Part shown: one piece after another, positions 1-9,551 of the stretch
Numbering within the stretch: position 1 is the first letter of the stretch
How the letters are laid out: every line of letters starts with the position of its first letter
Assembly (NCBI RefSeq): GCF_900142205.1
Contig: NZ_FRAA01000004.1
Span: forward strand, 124,001-188,000
Direction: 5' to 3'
Source: Reichenbachiella agariperforans
GTDB taxonomy: Bacteria; Bacteroidota; Bacteroidia; Cytophagales; Cyclobacteriaceae
Length of the DNA: 64,000 nt
Program-made: the position numbers and the translations under genes
The notes under the pieces: model-generated
Seen by the model: the letters and a program-made list of their open reading frames with translations, nothing else
What the model was told of the DNA's origin: nothing
Databases searched by the model: none

Positions 1-3000
1 TTCGAGAGGCAAAATACTTCGCTACCAGTTTATCATATTCGTTCTGGGCAATTGCGGACTTCCAAATCCTAATCTGATTTTTCAATCTATTTTGATCATC
101 AGCGTCAGATACGGCTACCAGATCCTTTTCAAGGTCAGCAATGAGCTGTTCGATTTGTCTCTGTGTGTAATAAAAAAGCGTCGATTCTTGAAGGTTAAAA
201 GAAATAGATTTTGACCTAGCAAAAGCATACTCTTCACTGTTAACAACAAAACTATTCGCATAACACTCATTGACCCCTCCACAAGAGTCTAAAGGGATAA
301 TATCAAGATTATAACTGGGAGAATAGAATATATTTAAAGCATTACCCACAAATAAATCGCTCCCAGCCCCAGTGTTTTTGTTTTCTTTAGAAGTATTGAG
401 TTTGACCCCCTCGGTAAATGATATAATAGAGGTCTCTTTGGCTTGCCTATCCCCACTCGAATTCTCCACAAACCCCAAAGTAGTCTTCATTTTGACTGCC
501 ACATTGGAACTAATCAGTGTGCCTATATCTTGTTCATAATAAACCCCCATTTTTATTGACCCTTGTTGCTTAAACCCTCGCTTATACGTGGACGATCTGA
601 CTTTTGTAAATTTGGCCTTATTCAAAAACTCAGTGTAACTCTGACTTCCTGGAGGATCTCTTAAAACAATATCTACAACTTGATATTCTTCCTGAGAGAC
701 CGTGTAGAAACTTTGCTGTGATTTATCCAATGAAGTTCCAAGCACAATTCCACGAAACAAATCATCCTTTTCTTTCCACGACGTAGTAGGCCCTATGATC
801 TGAACCGTCTTGGTAAAGCTCTTTTCTGGATATTGACGATCTATTAACAGTGACGGTTCGCCAACAGAGAACGTGTATATAACCTCCCCATTTTCCAAAC
901 TCATCACGCCGGAGTGTCCCGCAATTTCATTATCAATCTGTATTGTACCTGACCTTATGGTATCCTGGTAATAAACAATCGGATTATGGGGGTCTAACAC
1001 ATTATTGTCCCTGTTTTCATATTCTTCACTCAGTGTGATACCCCATGTGTATTCACCTGTCGCGAACACTTCATACGGAAGTGGAGAGGCCTTAATATCA
1101 AGTGAAACACCCGGAAGAACCTCATAGAATTCAGAGCCTAACACCCCAGGTATTTCCACCAAATCATCCCCTACCCGGTACTGTTTCACAGTAAATCGTT
1201 CTCGTGTTCTAAAAACAAAATCTCTCTTCAAGTCATAGAGTACCAAATCCGAATCACATGTAGTCCCTGTACACGCTACTGTATCCGTCTCTAGATCGTC
1301 TCTTGACAAATCAATCGAAGACTCTGCCAACCGTTTAAGCTCTCGATTAAATTCAGTGGTTTGTGAGGGGACTCGAAGGTCAACGATATTGTATCGAAAT
1401 GGAGGAAGGTCAACGAGATACTCCCCCGTAGCGACATCAGTGGTCACCACCGTCTCAAAGCATGTCTTCCCAATTGATTTGAGTTTGATTTCGGCTGTAC
1501 CGATGTTGTTGATTGATTGGCCAGATCCAGATATTTTCTCCCCTTCTGTCGCGCCTCCCACTACCTTGCCGATCAAGGTACGCGTGGTGTTGTCATAGAA
1601 TACCAGGTCAAAGACATTGTCTTGAAAATTGTACTTACCCGACGGAGGCCAAACCGCCTCTGCGAATGTATGATTGTTTTTGGCAACTTTGATTCTATGC
1701 TTACCAATCGGTACATCCATTTCAAACCGACCATTCGCATCAGTAGTCAACACCTGCCCATCTACCAACACTGGCTGATCATCAATATATATATTGACTC
1801 CCTCTACATAGCAATTGGGCGCATCTGGATCATCCGCAGACTCATAACCTAAAATCCTCGGATCGTACTTGACCGTACCTGTGACAGCAAAGGACGAGTT
1901 GTCCTTAAAATTCTTTTCGTTTTGTATCTGCTGCGATGGACCTATATACAGAATCTTGTTGGATGGCTCAAAACTGTGTGCCCCAAAAACTGGTACCAGT
2001 TTGAAGTTGTTGCCACTACCCGAATAGATAATAGACTGAATAGAATAATTACCGTCTGCATCCGTGAAGGCTGTAAAGGACAAATCCTCTTGCTCCGGCA
2101 CAACATTCGTCCACTGTGCAAGTCCTATCGTCGCATGGTGACCATTGAAAGCCTTCTTGCCTGTGCCGTCTAAGGCATACGAGGCATCAAACGCATGAGT
2201 AGAGACCTTTTCATCGATTCTCCAATACCCAACCAAACCTTCCTGTCCTCCTGACAAGTAGCGGTTGTAATCTTGATCAATACTCTGCTGGCTCTTGGCT
2301 CCCGACCAAAGCAACACCTCATCTATCATCCCCGCAAATCCTCCGAAATGTATCTCCTGATCCTCCGCCTCAAACAAATCTTCGAGATGAGAAACAGCCA
2401 CTGTATCCACCCCTTTGCCATTGATATATAAGATCAAGTCAGCACCATCATAGGTCATCAGCAGGTTGTTGTACTCTCCCAAGTAAAGCTCCGGGCTCAA
2501 AACAACCTCTTCGCTCCCCATACCTCCTGCTTGGATACTCAAGGCTGCTTGGTAGGCCTCCTTTTGATAAGTATTGACGGTATCGTTGACGATGTATGAA
2601 AACTGCTCTCCCATCGCCTTGAAAACTTGTCTCTCTCCGTCTAGCGTTTGTCCCAAATAGTACACATACTCGTCGGTAGTTGCGTCCCGGACAAAATCCT
2701 CCACATCTAGGTATCCATCCTTTAGGGAGATTTGATACAGCGTATCCTTCGCTGAGTTGAACAAAAACTCTTCTTCGCCTGTGGATAAGTTCGTCAAAGT
2801 CAAAGCAGTCACAGCATGACTAGCAGCTCCCTGTGGCACATACAATACGGTGTCCTGGTACTCGGCAGTGCGAAGAATCCCTGATGGATCGATGAGGTAC
2901 TGCGTCAGTCCCGATCCAGTAGTATCAAATACTTTCGTTCTGTCTGTATTGACGACCCCTAGGCTCTGTCCTTTTTGGATTTCCTCTGTTATGGTTTTGT

Positions 3001-5617
3001 CAAGCAAAAAAACGTCATAACTCACTTCTGGGTCTGTATCATTCGGCAACCTGCGCGCAAAGCGCTTTCCTCGGACGAGCTTATTGTTGAGTTCGTCTCT
3101 ATAGACGTAGTACACGTTGTTGCCCACGATCATATGCATCGCATCACCCGCTGCATTGTATACGACATCATCTATAATCGTCCCTTTGGTGTCCGCATCA
3201 TTCGCGAATATCATTTGGTTGTCCTTGATGCTAGCATACGCCTGCCCTAGCTCATAGGAGATATTGAAATGCTTGGCTAGTCTCAGCTGATCACTATCTA
3301 TAAAAGCCAGTACAAAATCACTATCAAAAGCTTCGTAAACCGTGTCTCCTCTCAAGTACCCGACCAATGAGTCTGCCATTGCTAGGGAGGTGCGCTGTGT
3401 CTCCAACGGATACCACTTCTCGTCCTGTTTGACCATCCATGGCTCTCCTCCCACAAAGTGATACAGCGTATCTCCCGAAGCTAAAGCTGAAATCTCTTCC
3501 TTGCTATACTGGACAAAACCCGTCCCAGACAGCTGGCCCAATATCGATTGACCCTGCAAGGACTGTACCTCACCAGAAGGCAACATATACCCCACAAGTT
3601 CGTCTGCTACCCCTACCCTCTCTGTGGCCTCCAAATAGTCTATCTCATGAAACTCCGTAGCACCACCTGCCAAAGGTGCAATCTGCAAGTAATCTGTCCC
3701 ATCAGACACCTGCATGAGGGTTTGTCCTGCGGATTTATCTTCCAACCGAAACCAAAACGATAGAGACCATTCCTTGTCTGGAAACCAGTTTTCTCCTTCA
3801 TTTTCTAGAGGGATTGTCAAGAGATTGTTGGTCATATCGAGACTGACCCCTCTGTTTTCTCCATCAGAGGGGGTAGCCAATACACGCACTCCTTCGACGG
3901 CATTGCCTCCCTCGTAGTTGATTTGACCGTTGATGATACCTGTCTCGGACCTGACTCCTACATCTGTGATCATCGATGCGATTTCTAACTTGGACGGGAC
4001 GTAGTTCGGACATGAAATGGCCAGTTGTCCATAGTTGTACAGTACGCCTGGCTCGGTATCAAAATCTTCAAATGAAGAGGTTTTGATGTCTTGTCTATTT
4101 ACGATTTCGGGGTTATCCTCCGATCCCTCTCTTTTTCGATATATAATGATCTCGGAAGCCTCATTGTCACTGCTCACTATCCAATTAAGCGCCACACGAT
4201 CATTGTAGTGATATTTGGACACCTCTAATTCGTCAAAGCCATTGAGGTCCGTATTGAATGAAATGACCTGTTCTACACGCATAGAGTTGGCCTCATCAAA
4301 ACAGTCCTTGCCTGCTACGACCATGTACTCATACTGTAGACAGTTGCTCAGACCATCGTCTACAAACGATGTAGTCCCGATGGGCAGCTTGTCAGATCTA
4401 GGTGATCCGTCGCGATAGACCTGAAAATAATCCACAGGAGTGCCGTCTAATGGGTAGGTCCATTCGACCGTTGCTTCGTCTGTCCCATCAGTCGCTGGGA
4501 TGATCTGCACAATAGAGGGTTTGGAAGGAGGTCCCTCAAACATAATGTGCTGGGTATACTCACTCTTGGTATATACTTGGTTGCCACAATTATCAAATGC
4601 TCTAACCCTATAATAAAAATCCTGATTGACCGGTACTCCTGGATCGTCGAATGTGATCGTGCCAAAAGTCTGTGTGACTGTGCTGACAATAGGAGCAGTA
4701 AACGCATCGGTGACATCTCGCTCTACTTCGAAATAGTCTATATCTACCTGATCATCTATCTCCCACTGCAAACGAACCGATTGGTCACAAAAATTAGGTG
4801 TGCTCAAAGAAAAAGATTCGAAGTAATCCGAACTGTTAAAATTTTTGATTGGGTTTCCATCTACTGAGGTAGGCAATCCTAAATCCCTGACTTCCGAATT
4901 ATGGCGTACCCGTACTTCGTATTCGTGATCCGAGACGTTATCGTAGGTCACGTTAGTATCCTTCCATTTGAGCGTATTGAAAGAGACAGCCGCTCGGTAT
5001 ACCCCATCACGATATATAACGAATGACGCATTCGTGCACGAAAAGCTCGGTTTCCCCCATTCCAACTCAACCCCATCACACTGTGGTTCCAACTCCAAAG
5101 GACCTACTATACGCGGAATATTTGGAGCTGTCTGATTACCGGAATCCCAAGATTTTGAACTTCCATTGTAAACACTCTTGTATTCTATTTTAAACGTCTG
5201 ACCTTCTCCAGATTTATCATCTGGCAGGTTAATGGTAAAATCCGTATACTTATGATAACGATGACCTGTAGAGGCTGCACACCCTACATTATCCGTAGTG
5301 TTGTGCCAAGAATAAGAAGCTGAAAACCCACTATTTTTACTCCAAGAATAAGTAGATGAAGTTCTGACAAGGTCATAAATTCGAGTGCTCGTACCATTGA
5401 CAACAATGTTTACCTCTGCACTGCTGGTACGGTCGGCAAAACTTCCAACCGCACAAACCCCGCCTCCATTATAAACTTCCTCAATATGAACTCTAAAGGA
5501 AACTTGATTTTTACAGAAGTCGTAGTTAAAGTTAGACACTCCTCCGCCAGCCACTGCTTGCCAATGACTCAGCAAAATAAAGAGTATAACTGCTAGGCTG
5601 TTGAATATTGTTCTCAT
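1..5617 (-). CDS. Giant secreted LamG/fibronectin-like surface protein (3' end beyond window)
   Basis: An open frame without stop runs from an ATG at 5617 to the left edge, giving at least 1872 residues; the C-terminus is missing. A signal peptide (residues 1-24, ending near WQAVAGGG) indicates export. Residues about 170-560 read as fibronectin type III-like units with repeated VxLxW and YxxRVRA patterns. A carboxypeptidase-regulatory-like unit starts near 562. A LamG/concanavalin-like domain begins near 612 (EWSLSFWFR) and is completed near 1045-1130 (LILYINGK, then VGYWRIDE), so it appears split by roughly 380 residues. Further CarboxypepD_reg-like units follow near 1244 and 1350, and a coiled segment near the edge. 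The family is known as large cell-surface or adhesin-like proteins in Bacteroidota; a type IX sorting tail would be expected in the missing end. The gene is divergent from a 7TM-DISM/LuxR-type regulator, which may control it (inference). The exact ligand is unknown. Confidence 0.85.
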   Translation of the reverse strand, partial: MRTIFNSLAVILFILLSHWQAVAGGGVSNFNYDFCKNQVSFRVHIEEVYNGGGVCAVGSFADRTSSAEVNIVVNGTSTRIYDLVRTSSTYSWSKNSGFSASYSWHNTTDNVGCAASTGHRYHKYTDFTINLPDDKSGEGQTFKIEYKSVYNGSSKSWDSGNQTAPNIPRIVGPLELEPQCDGVELEWGKPSFSCTNASFVIYRDGVYRAAVSFNTLKWKDTNVTYDNVSDHEYEVRVRHNSEVRDLGLPTSVDGNPIKNFNSSDYFESFSLSTPNFCDQSVRLQWEIDDQVDIDYFEVERDVTDAFTAPIVSTVTQTFGTITFDDPGVPVNQDFYYRVRAFDNCGNQVYTKSEYTQHIMFEGPPSKPSIVQIIPATDGTDEATVEWTYPLDGTPVDYFQVYRDGSPRSDKLPIGTTSFVDDGLSNCLQYEYMVVAGKDCFDEANSMRVEQVISFNTDLNGFDELEVSKYHYNDRVALNWIVSSDNEASEIIIYRKREGSEDNPEIVNRQDIKTSSFEDFDTEPGVLYNYGQLAISCPNYVPSKLEIASMITDVGVRSETGIINGQINYEGGNAVEGVRVLATPSDGENRGVSLDMTNNLLTIPLENEGENWFPDKEWSLSFWFRLEDKSAGQTLMQVSDGTDYLQIAPLAGGATEFHEIDYLEATERVGVADELVGYMLPSGEVQSLQGQSILGQLSGTGFVQYSKEEISALASGDTLYHFVGGEPWMVKQDEKWYPLETQRTSLAMADSLVGYLRGDTVYEAFDSDFVLAFIDSDQLRLAKHFNISYELGQAYASIKDNQMIFANDADTKGTIIDDVVYNAAGDAMHMIVGNNVYYVYRDELNNKLVRGKRFARRLPNDTDPEVSYDVFLLDKTITEEIQKGQSLGVVNTDRTKVFDTTGSGLTQYLIDPSGILRTAEYQDTVLYVPQGAASHAVTALTLTNLSTGEEEFLFNSAKDTLYQISLKDGYLDVEDFVRDATTDEYVYYLGQTLDGERQVFKAMGEQFSYIVNDTVNTYQKEAYQAALSIQAGGMGSEEVVLSPELYLGEYNNLLMTYDGADLILYINGKGVDTVAVSHLEDLFEAEDQEIHFGGFAGMIDEVLLWSGAKSQQSIDQDYNRYLSGGQEGLVGYWRIDEKVSTHAFDASYALDGTGKKAFNGHHATIGLAQWTNVVPEQEDLSFTAFTDADGNYSIQSIIYSGSGNNFKLVPVFGAHSFEPSNKILYIGPSQQIQNEKNFKDNSSFAVTGTVKYDPRILGYESADDPDAPNCYVEGVNIYIDDQPVLVDGQVLTTDANGRFEMDVPIGKHRIKVAKNNHTFAEAVWPPSGKYNFQDNVFDLVFYDNTTRTLIGKVVGGATEGEKISGSGQSINNIGTAEIKLKSIGKTCFETVVTTDVATGEYLVDLPPFRYNIVDLRVPSQTTEFNRELKRLAESSIDLSRDDLETDTVACTGTTCDSDLVLYDLKRDFVFRTRERFTVKQYRVGDDLVEIPGVLGSEFYEVLPGVSLDIKASPLPYEVFATGEYTWGITLSEEYENRDNNVLDPHNPIVYYQDTIRSGTIQIDNEIAGHSGVMSLENGEVIYTFSVGEPSLLIDRQYPEKSFTKTVQIIGPTTSWKEKDDLFRGIVLGTSLDKSQQSFYTVSQEEYQVVDIVLRDPPGSQSYTEFLNKAKFTKVRSSTYKRGFKQQGSIKMGVYYEQDIGTLISSNVAVKMKTTLGFVENSSGDRQAKETSIISFTEGVKLNTSKENKNTGAGSDLFVGNALNIFYSPSYNLDIIPLDSCGGVNECYANSFVVNSEEYAFARSKSISFNLQESTLFYYTQRQIEQLIADLEKDLVAVSDADDQNRLKNQIRIWKSAIAQNEYDKLVAKYFASR

Positions 5618-5966
5618 GATGTTCGTTGATATGGTTGTAGTATTACCACCACAAACCTATAACGGCTCCACACCCTGTACTCAAAACTTCAAGCTTCAAA
5701 CACCCTACATCTACTTGTCTCATAGCTTCAAACACCCTACACTATCCTAAATCATACTTCTAACACGCAGAAAACCCTCAAAACCTCCAAAATTCAAACC
5801 ACCTGTATACGATCCAAACGATCACCCTAATCCTCCCACACCTCGAATCAGTCATAGATTATTCTCGATTATTTAATAGTATATTAACGCAGAGGACAAC
5901 ATATTTCACAGTCTCCAACATAGCTTCGCTACCCTTACCGAACCGCTTATCAGTAATGCCTAAGAG
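5618..5966. other. Divergent intergenic region with direct repeats
   Basis: This 349-bp, C-rich (plus strand) spacer separates the divergent giant surface-protein gene and the 7TM-DISM regulator gene. It must hold both promoters. No clear TAnnTTTG box was recognised. It contains an 18-bp perfect direct repeat (listed separately). No coding sequence was seen. Confidence 0.6.
5692..5741. repeat. 18-bp direct repeat, 32-bp period
   Basis: AGCTTCAAACACCCTACA occurs at 5692-5709 and again, identical, at 5724-5741. The 32-bp start-to-start distance is close to three DNA helical turns, which would place two protein-binding sites on the same face. Its place between divergent genes suggests an operator, possibly for the adjacent LuxR-type regulator; this is inference. 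Confidence 0.6.
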
Positions 5967-7691
5967 ATGATTTTCACCTTTTCAAGATGGATGTATTTCC
6001 TATTTGTTTTAATTCTACCCAATCCATGTTGGAGTCTTGAGTCTATACCTCCTGTCCAGCTAAGCGACATCCAAGGGTGGAGCTGCCTAGAGAACAATAG
6101 TCTCTACCAACTCAGGACAGATACGCTCACAGATGTCCGGTCCATTTTATCACAAGGAAAGTTCGAACCGTATGAGTATATCTCACCCGATTCTAAAACC
6201 CAGGCTATATGGATGATTTTTGAAATAGAAAGTGAGCAATCCTCTGGTGATTCGCTGCATATCAATTGTAAATTTTATGATGAGGTGAGGCTGTATGAAA
6301 TATATCAAGACAGTAGTAGCCATCTACTCAATACTACGGGATACCTCCCACAGTACTTTAAATCCAAAAAATGGAATTCAATCATAAGTTTTCACCATCC
6401 TAAGCAGACTCGAAAGACCTACTTATTGGCACTGATTTCTCATACTAGAAATTCTAAAATGCTGTCTAGCTACTTCACGTCCAACTGTGCCAAGATCTAT
6501 TCGGACCACGGATTCAGAAGTCAATATCGATTACCACAGCCCCTGCTATTCTTTTTTTTCGGCGGCATTCTCATGATGTCTTTGTACAACCTAGGCATTG
6601 CTTTGAGCACACATTATAGAGAGTACATTCTCTTTTCCATTTACAACTTCTGCTTTGTCCTATTGGGTATCAATTTTTCCAACCTACATATAGAGCTAGA
6701 CTGGGTCACTCCTTTCGATCTCGAAAGGAACCTCCGTTTCACACCAGCGATCATAGGAATAGCTGTATACCTGCTATTTTCTATATCCTTTCTGGATTTG
6801 AAAAAACTAAATTTCCGTTTATATCAAATACTCTGGCATTTGTTTTGGATCTTTCCGATCATGCTCCTAGGCATTTTCCTCTCCTACTTTACCCTAGTTT
6901 TTATTGTATTTACAGCCCTGATGCCTCCCTTATTTATGAGCATACTCTATGCATCTTGGTGCCGAGCGCGTTCTCTTTCTTACGCCCGGTATTTTCTGGC
7001 AGGCAATATACTTCTCATATCAGTGGGGCTGCTACAGCTGCTATCACTCTACGGCCTGATATCCGTAGTACACATGTCCTCTCTAACAATCATAGCGCTG
7101 ATGTTAGAGGTCATACTATTCTCCTTTGCGGTCGCAATCAAACAAAAAGTAACCAAAAAAGAACTCTATCTCATGCGAGTAAAAAATCAACTCCAAAGAG
7201 AACGTATCGAATACGAACTAGACCTGAAACAAAAACTAGAAATAGAAATAGAAAAAAAATCTCGAACACTGACCTCTTCCTCCGTCCAGTGGCTCAATCT
7301 GACCGACCAGCTCACATCTCTCAAGAAAAAACTTAAAAAGGAGCTCAAAGAGACCGATGAAAAGCTCTATAAAGAAATTTTAAAGCAAATCGAGGAAATT
7401 GAGAATTTTGAAGACCAATGGAACAGCTTCAAACTCCACTTCGAAAATGTCTACAGGGGCTTTTTTGAACGAATAGAAAAAAACTACCCGATGTTGTCTC
7501 AAAATGATCTCAAAATATGCGCATTCATGAAAATGAAGCTATCCAACAAAGAAATGGCACAGATACTCAACGTCACAAAAAAAGCCATCGAACAAAGTAA
7601 ACGTAGAATGAGAAAAAAAATAGGACTAGAATCCGACTGTGACCTACTGGAATATCTTGAACAATCTCTAAAACCCGAAATGGTCATCTAA
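5967..7691 (+). CDS. 7TM-DISM sensor with C-terminal LuxR-type HTH
   Basis: This is a one-component membrane regulator of 574 residues. A signal peptide (1-23) precedes an extracytoplasmic 7TMR-DISMED2-like beta domain (about 25-185). Seven hydrophobic segments follow (about 190-400, starting LLFFFFGGILMMSLYNLG). A strongly charged coiled coil covers about 400-500. The C-terminus (about 510-570) has a LuxR/GerE-like helix-turn-helix with LSNKEMAQILNVTKKAIEQS, where KEMA..LN is the turn and AIEQSKRR the recognition helix. The family is known to bind ligands outside the cell and act on DNA directly in place of a histidine kinase. It is divergent from the giant surface-protein gene, its most likely target. 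The ligand cannot be told from sequence. Confidence 0.85.
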   Translation: MIFTFSRWMYFLFVLILPNPCWSLESIPPVQLSDIQGWSCLENNSLYQLRTDTLTDVRSILSQGKFEPYEYISPDSKTQAIWMIFEIESEQSSGDSLHINCKFYDEVRLYEIYQDSSSHLLNTTGYLPQYFKSKKWNSIISFHHPKQTRKTYLLALISHTRNSKMLSSYFTSNCAKIYSDHGFRSQYRLPQPLLFFFFGGILMMSLYNLGIALSTHYREYILFSIYNFCFVLLGINFSNLHIELDWVTPFDLERNLRFTPAIIGIAVYLLFSISFLDLKKLNFRLYQILWHLFWIFPIMLLGIFLSYFTLVFIVFTALMPPLFMSILYASWCRARSLSYARYFLAGNILLISVGLLQLLSLYGLISVVHMSSLTIIALMLEVILFSFAVAIKQKVTKKELYLMRVKNQLQRERIEYELDLKQKLEIEIEKKSRTLTSSSVQWLNLTDQLTSLKKKLKKELKETDEKLYKEILKQIEEIENFEDQWNSFKLHFENVYRGFFERIEKNYPMLSQNDLKICAFMKMKLSNKEMAQILNVTKKAIEQSKRRMRKKIGLESDCDLLEYLEQSLKPEMVI

Positions 7692-7781
7692 CCAATCTCA
7701 TCTTTCTAAAATAACCAATGCTGTGTGCAACTATACGCTAACGACAGTCATCTACTAGATAGATATCCAAAACCTATCACG

Positions 7782-8033
7782 ATGAAAAAGTTAATCGCAG
7801 CAATGATATTGCTCCTAGTAATTGTACAACTGGGCTTCCTCCAGTCTAAGATCGTAGCTCATACCCCAGAAGAAGTTCTTTCACTGTTAGAGTACAGTAG
7901 CAATAAAAAAGAGTACTCCAGCCATGATGCACAAAGTCACACTAGCTGCAGTACTCCTCCAGTAAATGCTGCTTCTACAGTAGTTCGTTTGCAATATTTG
8001 CCAATTCCGAACGCTCCCCTTTCTCCAAAGTGA
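7782..8033 (+). CDS. Small membrane-anchored hypothetical protein
   Basis: A possible 83-residue protein starts with an N-terminal hydrophobic helix (KLIAAMILLLVIVQLGFL), which looks like an uncleaved signal anchor or signal peptide, followed by a polar tail with one cysteine. I chose the ATG at 7782 because it puts the hydrophobic helix at the N-terminus; an upstream in-frame ATG at 7725 would add 19 polar residues. The last 59 bases overlap, antiparallel, the 3' end of the PhoH gene, so the C-terminal 20 residues may be constrained by that gene. It lies 90 bp after the 7TM-DISM regulator and may be co-transcribed. No family was recognised. Confidence 0.45.
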   Translation: MKKLIAAMILLLVIVQLGFLQSKIVAHTPEEVLSLLEYSSNKKEYSSHDAQSHTSCSTPPVNAASTVVRLQYLPIPNAPLSPK

Positions 8034-9321
8034 TGTGCGCAAAGATTGACTGTCCCTGTAAACGATCTACTAGATAGGACAGCCCATTACTCTGAGAGTC
8101 AAGGTATGGCGTATCGATCTGATTCACGTCACCTGTAAATACAATCTTGCAGTTTTCTCCCGCTCGGGTAATGATCGTCTTCACCTCATGAGGTGTCAAG
8201 TTCTGTGCCTCATCCACTATAAAATAGATATTCGACAAACTACGCCCTCTGATATATGCTAGTGGTGTAATCAGTAATTTCTCCTGATTGACCATCTCGG
8301 TCAGTTGCTTGTTCTCCTTTTCAGTTTCTTTCCACTGGTTTTGGATGAATTTTAGGTTATCCCAGAGTGGTTCCATATAGGGATTTAGCTTGGATTTAAT
8401 ATCACCTGGCAGATAACCGATATCTTTGTTGCTCAATGGCACGATGGGTCTAGCAATGTAGATCTGCTTGAAGTCCCTACGCTGCTGCAGTGCAGAGGCC
8501 AGTGCCATCAGTGTCTTTCCTGTCCCTGCTATCCCTGTAATCGCTACGAGTTTTACCTCGGGATTCATCATCGCATGGATCGCAAAAGCCTGTTCAGCAT
8601 TTTTAGGTTTTATCCCGTAGACCGATCGTTTTTCTACATGTGCTATTTTTTCTGACACAGGGTTGTAAAACGATAGGGCAGAGTTCTTAGAACTCTTCAG
8701 AATGTAATAGCAGTTGTTGATAGGTTCTAGTTTTCCTAGTGCTTTTTTCGCCGAAACCTCCATATTCTTATACAACTCATCGATGGTCGTGGCTGCCACA
8801 CGATTGACTTCACTTTTGCCCAGTGCTGCCATCGAATCGACGTTCTTGATCTTACCCGTTTCGTAATCCTCCGCTGACAGATCTAGAGACTTAGCTTTTA
8901 GTCTCAGGTTGATATCCTTCGATACTAGAATCACCTTTTTCTTAGGCTCTTCTTTTTGGAGTTTCAGTGCTGCATTGATGATTTTGTGATCATTTTTTTT
9001 CTCACCAAAAATCCGCTCTGCATCCAAGTCTGTCTTGGTATCTGAGTACATGAGGACCTTTAGTCTACCTCGCCCATGCCCATTGAGTGGGATCCAATCC
9101 TGTAGCATGTGATCCGCTGCTAGATTATCTAACAGTCTCGTGAACTCACGTGCTTCGAAGTTGAGTGTATCGTTACCTTTTTTAAAATTATCGAGCTCTT
9201 CTAGTACTGTGATGGGGATGCCTACGTCATGCTCGGCAAAATTCATGATCGAATCATGAGAAAAGAGGATTACAGAGGTATCAAGAACAAAAATCTTTTT
9301 TACGCTGTTTTTTTTCGCCAT
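7975..9321 (-). CDS. PIN domain / PhoH-family ATPase
   Basis: The product is 448 residues, in the usual range for PIN-PhoH (PhoH2/YlaK type) proteins. The N-terminal PIN domain (about 8-150) carries the first acidic residue in FVLDTSVIL and further conserved acids (ELD, KKNDHKI, VSKDINLR). The C-terminal PhoH domain (about 240-445) has Walker A GIAGTGKT and Walker B YFIVDEAQNL, then the TGDVNQID motif. PIN-PhoH proteins are known as ATP-dependent RNA helicase/RNase enzymes. I placed the start at the ATG at 9321 (MAKKNSVKK), because the 16 in-frame residues upstream do not resemble the family. The gene is monocistronic, 230 bp downstream of the M61 peptidase gene. Confidence 0.9.
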   Translation of the reverse strand: MAKKNSVKKIFVLDTSVILFSHDSIMNFAEHDVGIPITVLEELDNFKKGNDTLNFEAREFTRLLDNLAADHMLQDWIPLNGHGRGRLKVLMYSDTKTDLDAERIFGEKKNDHKIINAALKLQKEEPKKKVILVSKDINLRLKAKSLDLSAEDYETGKIKNVDSMAALGKSEVNRVAATTIDELYKNMEVSAKKALGKLEPINNCYYILKSSKNSALSFYNPVSEKIAHVEKRSVYGIKPKNAEQAFAIHAMMNPEVKLVAITGIAGTGKTLMALASALQQRRDFKQIYIARPIVPLSNKDIGYLPGDIKSKLNPYMEPLWDNLKFIQNQWKETEKENKQLTEMVNQEKLLITPLAYIRGRSLSNIYFIVDEAQNLTPHEVKTIITRAGENCKIVFTGDVNQIDTPYLDSQSNGLSYLVDRLQGQSIFAHITLEKGERSELANIANELL

Positions 9322-9551
9322 AAGAGTGGTGGTTTTTCCTATCGTTAAACTGTATAAAAAACAGAACAACTACAACAAAAACCACTACTGGTTTCAGACA
9401 AAAACCTAGAATCAAGACTTTAGATTGTTAGACACCATACCAGTCCGTTGGGTAAATTGATATGGCATCTAACATCTCATAAATATTGTGGGGGCTAAAA
9501 GCGAATAGCTACTGACAAAGACAGTATTTCAACTCCCTTTTGTGACTACTA

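Noticed and set aside
1356-4867. Several plus-strand frames of 60-110 codons
   Set aside because: All are antisense to the giant LamG/fibronectin-like gene, which is open without interruption from 5617 to the left edge.
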